DNA of 64,000 nt from assembly GCF_018691265.1 (NCBI RefSeq), contig NW_024881316.1, positions 27,939,819 through 28,003,818 of the forward strand, in the 5' to 3' direction. The notes beneath the pieces were generated by a model. The model was given only the letters and a program-made list of their open reading frames with translations, had not been told where the DNA came from and searched no databases. Positions 1 through 64,000 of this stretch are shown here, piece after piece; positions within the stretch are counted from its first letter, which is position 1; every line of letters starts with the position of its first letter. Origin of the DNA: Tyto alba (taxonomy: Eukaryota > Chordata > Aves > Strigiformes > Tytonidae). Position numbers and translations under genes: made by a program.

Positions 1-39
1 AACACATTTGAACAAATTATTTCAAGTATATTTCCTCAC

Positions 40-55154
<55,115 letters not shown>

Positions 55155-55365
55155 ACTTCAGTGTGTTACAACCAGTAATTCCTGCAGAGAGTAAAATCAC
55201 ATTTAGCCATTAATTTCAGACACCTGAGTTTGATATTTTTTCATACATAGATGTGTGTGTACATGTACAAATGTATAAAATTCCATCAATTTATGACAAA
55301 TAGAGCCATCAATTATAATACATGGGTACCTCAGGATGTATCTCATCAGCCACACTGTGTGAGCT

Positions 55366-55795
55366 ATAGAATCATAGATGATAGAGCTAGAAGATAAATT
55401 GTCAGATCAATTTTCCCCTTCTTTGCAGATGTCATTTAACACCTCCATAGAAATTTTCAGGGATGGAAATCTAACAGCTTTTGGGGCATTTTTAGGTGTT
55501 TCACCTCTCTGCTCCTCAAACCTTTTATTTTGTCCCTTGTTGCAATTTATGCTCACTGTTTCTTGTCCAATTCACCATGACAACAAAAAAATAGACTGTA
55601 TTCACCCACTTTTGCAGCAGTCTGTTTAAGATTTTGTTCGCATCCCCTTTCAGTTCTCTTGTTTGAATTAACAAAGCTGTCTCATGCAGTCTTTTCTCAT
55701 GGGTTATTTTTTCTAGACCTCCAATCATTCTGGTTGCCCTCCTGTGGACTTTCTCCAAAGCACGATGTATTTTGATCAGTATTTGGATAGGAAGT
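55366..55795 (-). mobile_element. CR1 LINE 3' fragment with end of reverse-transcriptase ORF
   Basis: The plus strand starts agaatcatagatgatagagc, the CR1 tail in reverse complement, and runs to ctccaaagcacgatgtat. The minus strand keeps an open frame (55525-55758) reading VHRRATRMIGGLEKITHEKR, then LHETALLIQTRELKGD. This corresponds to the C-terminal tail of the CR1 ORF2 protein (VQRRATKMI...LE pattern). The element is 5'-truncated, diverged and in the same orientation as MYOM2; it is not a functional gene. Confidence 0.88.
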
Positions 55796-56259
55796 TCTCA
55801 GAAACTTTTAGGGAGCTCCCAGAAGCAGTGTGGATGGGAAGAGCATGTTTCCCACTGAGTTGAAGTTAAACAAATTCCCAACCATGGCTTTAAAAGAACC
55901 CAGAGGTGCCCATGTCCCTTTGTGCTCATTAGAAATATGATGACAACTTCTTGCGAAAGTGGGGAATGTTACCAGTCATGTCCTGAGTAGGTGCCAGCCT
56001 GTGTAACTACAGCCTGCTGAGTAAGTCCCATTTACAGTCTCAGTTGGATGTGGGGCTCTTTATTCATGGGCCACTTGGCCTGAACAGTGGTGAGGGATTC
56101 CAGGAGGCAACACAACAGTCAACACTTTCCCCATGAGATGCCTACACTTCAGTGACAATGGAAGCAATTTCCCTATACAAAGTCTATAAAGCAGCTTGGG
56201 TCAAATCCTGAAGTTTTTAGCCAGGCAGATTCCTGAAATAACACCTACTTTCCTCCTGA

Positions 56260-56640
56260 AAGGTAAGGGGAGTGTCCCTATTGTTATACTCCCATGCAGG
56301 GTGCAGCCTGTCAGCTCTGCTCCAGAAGCTGGGGCACGGGCAGGGACATGGCCTGGGACCCACCTCAGGACAACCCATGGGAAGTGAGACAACACGAGCT
56401 CATCCCGGGAACATATTAAGAGGGTGTCAGAGTCCTGGGGGGCAGCAATGGACTTGACTGCCCTTGCCCAACCCCCTCCATGGCTCCCCCATTCGTGCCC
56501 ATGGCCCCGGTCACCATTTTGTTCCCCCAGTGCCATCAGCCCCGCTTCAGTGATGCTGCAGGATGGCCAGTCTCCAGTTCCTCACAACCTGACCCTGCCT
56601 GGCCATGGGCCCTACCAGGAATAACCTGCCCGCGGTGGAA
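56260..56640. other. Unidentified GC-richer patch in intron 1
   Basis: This segment is rich in C and G runs (for example around 56460-56600) against an AT-rich background, and gives overlapping open frames of 60-120 codons on both strands with no familiar domain. It could be a decayed LTR or a regulatory island. I cannot tell which. Confidence 0.35.
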
Positions 56641-59318
56641 ATCCTCAGACCCACATCAGAAGCCTGCATTTGTAACAAAATGTCCCATAAATAAGCAGCT
56701 TCATGATGTATATAAAATGAAAGCTCAAAGAGATTTTAATAGAAAACTTATAAATTCATTTAGATACAGCATGAGTTTTTCTTACTTAATTTTAAAGACA
56801 CTGGTACTGACCAATTTTAGGCCATGTTCTATTTCCTATTAAGTACCTGGAGACAGGTGCTTTGGGAACAAAATGAGCAATACCCACATCAAAATTCAAT
56901 TAATAACTGTTTCAAGAAAAAAAGTGATTTCTAGTAAAATGAGATCTAGTTCAAAATTGAAGATATTCAGTCACTACGTCATTGTCAACTTTCAAATTCC
57001 ATGTAATTTTTTTGGTTTCATTAATCTTTTTACTGTGTGAAAAGTACTTTAATAAAATATTGCTGCAAATAGGTTTCTAAATGTTTATTACTTATTCCGA
57101 AAGCAATCATGTTTTCTGTCACATAATGGAATTTTTATTAGTATTTTATGCTTTGAAAAATAATTTTGCAAAATCCCCATTTGAGAATGTGAAGCAATGA
57201 TAAAAATGTTGAAAAATTACAGATATTAACAAGACCTTTGCATGAATTTTTAAGGTGTGATTTTTTTACCATTTTGTCTAATTGTATTACTATCCAGATT
57301 GTATATGCAGAAGAAATAATTTGCTACGTTTCATTGCAGCTATTTATTCTTGAAAAGTAAGAGCTAGATTTCTTATGCATCATATTTTTAGAAAGAAGAA
57401 TGTAAGATTCGATGAAAGACTGAAATTCTTAGTTTAGCAAGTCACTCCATTTTATGTATCTGTTTTGTAATTTTGCCTGAACTGTAAAAAATTAAACTGA
57501 AATTAATTAAAAAGACCCTATTGTTTTATAGGCTAAGAAATCAAACATTTAAACATGCTAAAATACCTGTAAATACCATATTTCCAGCATATAGTATTTG
57601 CCAACAAAAGGAAATGCTAGTTATTGATTAGGTAGTGTAATAAATTCCAGCTGTGTCTGACTGTTAGTTCCAGATACTCAAAACTAGAGCCAGATGACCC
57701 CAAGTCGTGATGTTCTTACATCAGCCAGTTTTACTTTTCAAGAAAAAGGTCTCTGCAGTAGATAGATTTAATCACAGATACACCTTATTTAACAAAAGTC
57801 ATGAGATCTAAAGAGATTAGTTTTTACAATTTATCACCTGAGAACTGTATACTCTGCATAGCCTATAGTTACCTTTTCAACCCTTTATCAGGAGATATGA
57901 GAATGACAAAAGTCACACATTCAAGATTTAGAGCTTTAGGCAAAATACCAGAAACCACAAGACAAAAATAAAACAGGTTTGCAACATTACTATGCAACAT
58001 TAAATAAAAATATTACCATGTTTCTAGAGCAATAAGAAAGTTAACATGACCCAAGTTAGTACAGCGTGGTGTAGCACCTTACAGAGGTGCCAGCTGGACT
58101 TATTAACTCCTCATACGACACATTGCCGTAGTTACATGAACACAGTTACACAGACCCACGAGCAGCATTGGCTTCTCCTAATTTTGGAATCTGTACATGA
58201 CATTATGCTATACCTGCAGACATCAAATACGGGCTTTCTTCCTGCTGTCTAGCTGCATGACTATTGTGTGTATGACATTTGACTTCTCCATTAGTTAATT
58301 CGTTAACAGGACAGTTAATGGTATAATGTTCCTTCTTTTCTATTTTTAAATAGCCTTTCCACCCAAATGAAGGTGCAAAGGGCAAACCCATAGATTAAGC
58401 TGACTCAGATGTTAAGTGCTACTCATGTTAACATGTGGCCCAGTTAAATAATTCTGTGAATTTATCAACATGCAATTTATGTGTTGCTATGTATATAACT
58501 CCCACTGAGATCTGACGTGTAAGGATTGCAGGGTAACGTCCATATGTCTGGATAGATCACAGTCTGGATTATCTTCATTTTTGAGATAGGATCTAACATC
58601 TTTGTCATTTACAATTCATCCTTTTCCACTAAATGTAAAACTTACATTTTAATTAGCATATCTTATTCTACAAAGCAGCACCCAGGGTTTCTCAAAATTT
58701 GGGTTCAGATATTTTTCACATTTACCCATAGTACACTTAGAATAGAAACATGCATTTCCATCCCAGTCTCCATACAAGCAATTAACTGAGCTTGTTAGCA
58801 GCCAGACTCATTTTGCCTTCTGTTAACACAGAGGGGAGCTGTCTGGCAACAATTCTAAATGTTATAATCATCATCAGTTAATTACAATGATGCTTGCAGA
58901 GTATGTATCTAACACTTAATAGTGCTGAAAAGACAAGTATTTGAAATGCAGAATCACAGCCCCACTGTAAAACCAGTTTCAGCAGAATCTACAGAGCATA
59001 TAGGGTACCTTGAGTTCATTACAAGAGAAGTTTCTATTGTCTTCCTAGGAGCAACGTGCTGACTGTTTTCCCAGTTCTCCACTAATATACATTCACGTGA
59101 GATGCTTGAAACGCATACTAATATTTAGTAAACCTACCACTAACATAGTTAGATAACATGATATGCAGATGGCAGCTTAATCCCACTGAAGTTATTGATT
59201 TAGGTGAATCAATATTTTATTACTGACAGTGGCCGAAGACCTAATTATACTGGCAAGTCAGTTGGTGGAACTGACCCAAAACCAAGATGAAAGCAGTGGT
59301 CTGGCAGAGGCATTGGGG

Positions 59319-59340
59319 AAAAAAAAAAAAAAAAAAAAAA
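59319..59340 (+). repeat. 22-A homopolymer
   Basis: Uninterrupted A run seen directly. No polyadenylation signal precedes it. Confidence 0.95.
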
Positions 59341-62300
59341 GATGAAAAAATCCCCACCCACATTTCCCAATAGGAAATTGAAAATTCAACACAAAACAAT
59401 CAAAAAGCAGTATACATAGTTCAAAAGAAAGACAAATTAATTTGCTGGGAAACTGTAACAAACTGAAAAGCAAATCTCAAGTTTTATTCTACAAGTTCTA
59501 CTGGTATGTGACTGCAAGAGTTAGAGAGAACTTGCTGAAATATATGGCCTGTGTGTCACAGGCAACCCTTGAACTTCATCCATGCAGATCTTATTAACAT
59601 CCCTGGATTTCAAGAAAAAAAACTTGAGTTACAGGATAAGATGGTACTAAATCATTTAGTCTCTCATCCAACCTTTACTTTTTTGGTGGAACACAGCGTC
59701 ATTGTACTCCTACCTTTTTTTTTTTAATTAGTCCTATTTATTTCTATGATTGTAAATGCTGGGGACATCAGAAGGACCTAAACTGCACTAATCTATGTGT
59801 TGTATAATCCATTCAGAAGACTATTAAACCCAAACAAAAATAATAAGTCAGCCAAAATGTGCTTAAGGATTAATGATGTAAGACACAGATGAATTAGACT
59901 GGTCAAATCAGTTTAGACAAATATACATTTCCACATGCTTAGTAGTATGTATATAACAATTTATATTTGGTCATAAGTAAAAGACAGAGTTCCCAGGCCA
60001 GATATGCATAGTTTCATGCCATAGCAATACTGATCTGAATAGAAAGCAATAATCTAGGACCACGTGGCAAGGGAGCACGTTCTTGAGCAGAGAAGCCAAG
60101 TGTCTGATATAGACATTGTTAGTTTGATAAGTGAGTTAATTTAAGATTTAAAGGACAGGCAGTAAATTCTAGCATGATCATTCACGTAGCCTTAGAGAGA
60201 AGGCACACAATCAAATAAATTGATGGATGGGATTGACAAATGCCATGGGAAGAAAAACATGGTTGTGCTCACCATAGATAGACAACTTGCATTCCCAGCC
60301 CCAGGAGGCTCCTGTCATGAGCAATGCATTATACAGCATGTACTTTCTCTGCCTGACCTGTCAATGCTATATCGTGCAACATGCACTTTCTTTGCTTATG
60401 TCTGTCCTTGTCCATCTGCAGAAGTGCCAAAAATGATTCACAGGTTCTTGTCTGCCCTCATGTAGCCTATCCTCCTCATTCTGGCTGAAAGGTCAGTACA
60501 TCCTGTTCCTACAGGCATATCCTCATTCTTGATCTTCCTATGTATCTCATCTTTCTTAAATATCTTCAACCATTTGTATTGTCCTGAGGGTTTATCGTGT
60601 TTTTCCCATTACATAGTCATTGTTTCCTCTACCTGTCTGTAGTTTTGTTTGTTGTTATCCACATTGTTCAAGGTTAAGTGTTTTTAGGAAACCTTGTTTC
60701 AGCAACTTATACTTCCACAGTACATTAAAGCCCATGATATTTAGCTGATAATTCCATACCACCTATCTACCACAATGAAAGAGAAAAGGAAGAAAATAAA
60801 TAAAATTTTAAAAAATTTTAAAAAAAGACCTTCTAGTCATCACTTGCTTCTAATGACCAGATTAAAGAATTACCATACTGCCTCAAAAAACTTGCAGTCC
60901 TTTACAGATGGTTATATCAATCCTGTAGAAATTGCAGTACGTAATGACATCTTCCCCCGGGAAAATTACTTTGGTGGAAATCTTGTAAAACCAACATGAA
61001 TCAGTGTGTAGACACTGCAGTCTAAAATAGAATTGGATGTAGAGGGTCTGGTAACATCTCCATTTTGGTTAAAATGATAATATGTGTCTCCAGTCTTTTA
61101 TCTATGTGTTCATGTGTGTATTGAGATCTTACACAGAAAATTATATCCTGTGTATGAAAAAGGATGAACTTAAAAAAACCCCACACAATCTACTGTCATT
61201 TTAAGATGTTTCTGTCTTTCACATTTAAGAGGTTTTTTTTCCTTCTGTATAAGAATTCAGTTTTAACCTTTTTGACAACAGAATATAAATGCTTCTGAAA
61301 TTAAAAAAAGCGTATGGAATTTTCATTTGCTTAAACTCTATGGAATTGCAGACATTACTCAGCAAGCCTTGAAATTCCTTGTCTTTTCTCTTCTGACGTC
61401 TTTAGCTACATTATAGCTGGTCTTATGTTTTACTGAGCATACCTCCTTTGTATGGGAATAGTATTATCCTAGTTTCAAAAATTAGTGTTAAACAGAAATC
61501 TCGTGGACTATTTCAATCTGGTTCAAATCATCCCCAGAAGCATATGCATTATTTTTCTCATTAAACCTAAAAGACATCTCATCTATTTCTAATCTTCTGA
61601 ATATCCAGCAAAGCAACATTTTCAATACTGGTCATCACAAATGTATGTATTCTTTATTAATAATTTCGTATGCTTTGAATAAGGACACTTTTAACATTTC
61701 ACTACATCAAATGACTCTCCTTGCAAAGACATACAAGTAGATTAAACAATTTAATGCAATCATTTGTCTACAGCACATGTATGATTAGATAGAATGCACA
61801 TCTTGACCTTGTAATAGTCCCTGAGTGGTTTGCTTAACCCTTTAGCCATAACAATTAGTGTGGAGGCAATCTGGAATATGCTGTGGAAGGTCATGGTCAT
61901 AGCCACAGCCACAACCCTTGATAGAATTAACCACCAGCTTTGCTGTCGCAAGTAGGTAGAAGGCAGAGTCATGGATACTCTTCCTTCCAGCAAGGTCACC
62001 GTTGTGGAGGGAAGCACCAGTTCCTGCACTGTTGTGAATATAAAATATAAAATGTTGGCTTTTCTATTACTCTCATGAAGGACAGAGTGGAAGCCTCCAA
62101 TGTGACTCCTCTTGACATATCCCTGTTATAAGCTAAGCAGTATATAGCCCAGAGAGGGTACTTATGTAGGTCCTTTCTTATGAATTCATGATCTTATATG
62201 ACTGGGAATTAAATGAGGCTGAATTTGTCCATATTGACTTGAAACATTGTCATCCTAACATTCCAAATGCACAAAGAGTTGCAGCATGTTCTGATAAAGT

Positions 62301-63085
62301 TTTAAGATTACCCTTCACTTGGAAAGTGTATTATATCCCTTCAGCTGGACAGCAAGGAATGTGAGACAGTGAGATGGTGAAAGTCACTTCCCATCATCCC
62401 AACCCTCATTATCCTTCATTACAATACTCTCATTGGCTCACAGGTATTATCAGCACACAGGCGTAGTTTCAAGAGTATGAACATGATTTCCAAGACTTTG
62501 TCAGTGGTATTTAGACAGAATTTTCATGTGGCGCAGAACAGATCACATGGTTTAAAGCAATACGGACACCAGAAATGTGTCTTCTGAAGACAGGTAATTG
62601 AAAGTATAATAGACAAAAAATAAAAGTAGAAATTTTTTGTCCTAGCTACATCCTGTTCTTCAGCATGTCAAATAGTTTTGCCAGCTACTATAGGATTTTA
62701 TGCTTAATTATTTACACATATATTTCAGATAAATCATGTTTTGTTTCTTTATACAGTATAAACACACAAGTGGCATTGCTAATATATGTGCTATTGGAGA
62801 AGCACATATACCAATAGAGCTATGGATTGGTATAATGTAGTCCTTTATAAGCAGAAAGAAACAGGGGAAATGTGGTACACAATAAAATCAAGCTGACTAT
62901 GCACAGAATAAAACAATACTGCTTTACTTTTATGTTTGTCTTTTCATAAATCAATCCATGTTCTGTTTATTGCTTGTTTTCCTCAAGGAAGGTAATTTAT
63001 TTTTTTCAGCAAAGCAACCAACACCCTCCCACAATCACTCCCATTTGTTCTAGACAAGAAAAAAATAGATGAAAAATGGACTTAC

Positions 63086-63200
63086 CGAGGGTTATAGAAA
63101 AATTGCAAAGCACAGAGGAAGACCAGCCTTTCCCAGCTTAGTAAACTCTGGCTGAGGAAAACAAAAATAATTCCCCTCTCTAAAGGCTACTGCCCCTCCA
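63086..63200 (-). other. MYOM2: Putative MYOM2 exon 1 (5' untranslated)
   Basis: The minus strand has a full-consensus donor, CCTCG|gtaagt, at the 63086/63085 boundary, in the expected place 5' of the first coding exon. Between the MEF2 cluster and the donor there is no ATG, as suits a leader exon; human MYOM2 also has an untranslated first exon. The 5' end is a guess. A good acceptor (ttttcctcag, exon side starting at 63151) lies inside, so an alternative is a 66-nt internal leader exon (63086-63151) with the true first exon further upstream. RNA-seq or CAGE would decide. Confidence 0.5.
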
Positions 63201-63203
63201 CTC

Positions 63204-63248
63204 CCATTTACGGGCAGATGCAGTGCTATATTTAGAACTAACCAAGTG
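63204..63248 (-). promoter_or_regulatory. Probable muscle promoter of MYOM2 (MEF2, CArG-like, E-boxes)
   Basis: On the minus strand CTAAATATAG (63226-63235) is a perfect match to the MEF2 consensus YTA(A/T)4TAR and could also act as a TATA-like element. CCATTTACGG (63204-63213, plus-strand reading) is a CArG box CC(A/T)6GG with one mismatch. E-boxes CANNTG lie at 63215-63220 (cagatg) and 63243-63248 (caagtg), and a further one at 63327-63332 (cagttg). MEF2, SRF and MyoD-family factors are the standard drivers of sarcomere genes, and the cluster sits just upstream of a consensus splice donor at 63085. Promoter function and the start site (guessed near 63200) are inferred. Confidence 0.55.
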
Positions 63249-64000
63249 ATTCTCCCAAAACTGAGGTCAGCCTAATAGGCAATAAGAGTGTGATATAAAG
63301 GCAGAAGAAAAGCCCTACCCCATACACAGTTGTACACTGTATTTTAATAAAAGATAGACTTCATTCCAAAAAAGAAAAAAAAAAAAAAAAAAAAAAAAAA
63401 AGAAAACCAAACCACAGTTGCTTATGTTGAAAGTGCGGTTTCTTTTCCCATAAACACCAAGCACATGGGAAAATTTAATGTCAGAAAAGAGTTTAAACTT
63501 TTTATTTAGAAATGATTGAAGTTTTAAAATAATCAGTAACTTAGAAGATCAGAGAGGAGACATAAGCTCCAGAATTTTATTAGTAGAGACATGAAATCTC
63601 CTTGGTGCCTCAGGCTGTAAAATGAGCCTCCCCATTGCCTCCTTAAGAGCTTCCTGGATTTGAGAACATGGCTGCAATATGTGGAGGCATAACAACTGTA
63701 TAAAAAGCCTACTAACATGGATTTAAATAAATTCCAGTTCCTACTCACTATTTCTATCTCCGTAATGTCACCAGTCAACCTGAAAGAGAGATTTCTCTGT
63801 CTTGTAGGTAAAGGAGGAGGAATTAATATACAGAGGTATATACAGACAGAGGAAAAAAAACAGCTAAAGCACTCAGTTCTGTGAGACCCTGATGGTCCCT
63901 GATTACTACCACCTAAAATGGATGTTTGGTGCCTGTAGGGCTCCTAGATTTCTACCCAGAAGCTCCAGGGCACCAGTGTGGTGGCTCTGACATGTCCAGA
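63249..64000. other. 5' flank of MYOM2 with an AATAAA/poly(A) signature
   Basis: No exon of a neighbouring gene is recognisable. The plus strand has aataaa (63346-63351) followed after 16 nt by an A tract (63368-63401), which resembles a polyadenylated retrotransposed 3' end. The 81-codon open frame at 63533-63778 (minus) has no homology I recognise. Confidence 0.6.
63368..63401 (+). repeat. Poly(A) tract, about 34 bp, preceded by AATAAA
   Basis: The A run has one G interruption and begins 16 nt after an AATAAA hexamer. It is either a simple A tract or the tail of a retroposed transcript. Confidence 0.85.

Larger units (their letters stand above)
55182..63085 (-). other. MYOM2 intron 1 (5'UTR intron, if exon 1 is right)
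   Basis: A 7.9-kb intron between the putative leader exon and the first coding exon. It holds a CR1 fragment (55366-55795), a GC-richer patch (about 56260-56640) and a 22-A run (59319-59340). The rest (56.7-63 kb) is AT-rich unique sequence in which I see no gene. First introns of muscle genes often carry enhancers, but I could not support a specific one. Confidence 0.65.

Overview
This is vertebrate nuclear DNA, almost certainly from a bird. It is AT-rich and intron-dominated, with GT-AG introns, decayed CR1 LINE fragments and three solo LTRs of avian endogenous-retrovirus families that I recognise from neoavian (especially passerine) genomes. There are no bacterial-type genes, operons or CRISPR arrays, and I see no tRNA or rRNA gene.

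The window holds one recognisable gene, on the minus strand: MYOM2, encoding M-protein (myomesin-2), an Ig/FN3 protein of the striated-muscle M-band. I could place 27 consecutive coding exons, from the start codon at 55152..55154 down to an exon at 40..107. Their lengths sum to 3417 nt (1139 codons), and reading phase is kept across every junction with no internal stop or frameshift. The encoded order is an N-terminal head, Ig1, Ig2, five FN3 domains, Ig3, a helical linker, Ig4, a second helical linker and the start of Ig5. The remaining C-terminal exons (about 320 residues, judging from the human protein as I remember it) lie beyond the left edge.

Layout from high to low coordinates: 63.2-64 kb is 5' flank. 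At 63.09-63.24 kb a probable muscle promoter (MEF2 site, CArG-like element, E-boxes) precedes a putative untranslated exon 1. Intron 1 runs from 55.2 to 63.1 kb and holds a CR1 fragment. Head and Ig1 exons lie at 50.4-55.2 kb, with a solo LTR at 50916-51392. A 9-kb intron follows, then Ig1/Ig2 exons at 36.2-41.5 kb. The five FN3 domains lie between 34.9 and 9.3 kb, interrupted by two further solo LTRs (26.3 and 14.9 kb) and a CR1 (22.4 kb). Ig3, Ig4 and the linkers lie between 8.7 and 0.04 kb, with another CR1 fragment at 3.5 kb.

I found no undescribed biological system. The points most worth a second look are the promoter motif cluster, a splice junction with two equivalent pairings, a 21-T tract abutting a 3' splice site, the apparent absence of the M-protein regulatory serine in the head, the antisense orientation of all three LTRs, and a near-perfect 92-bp-period duplication in intron 9.
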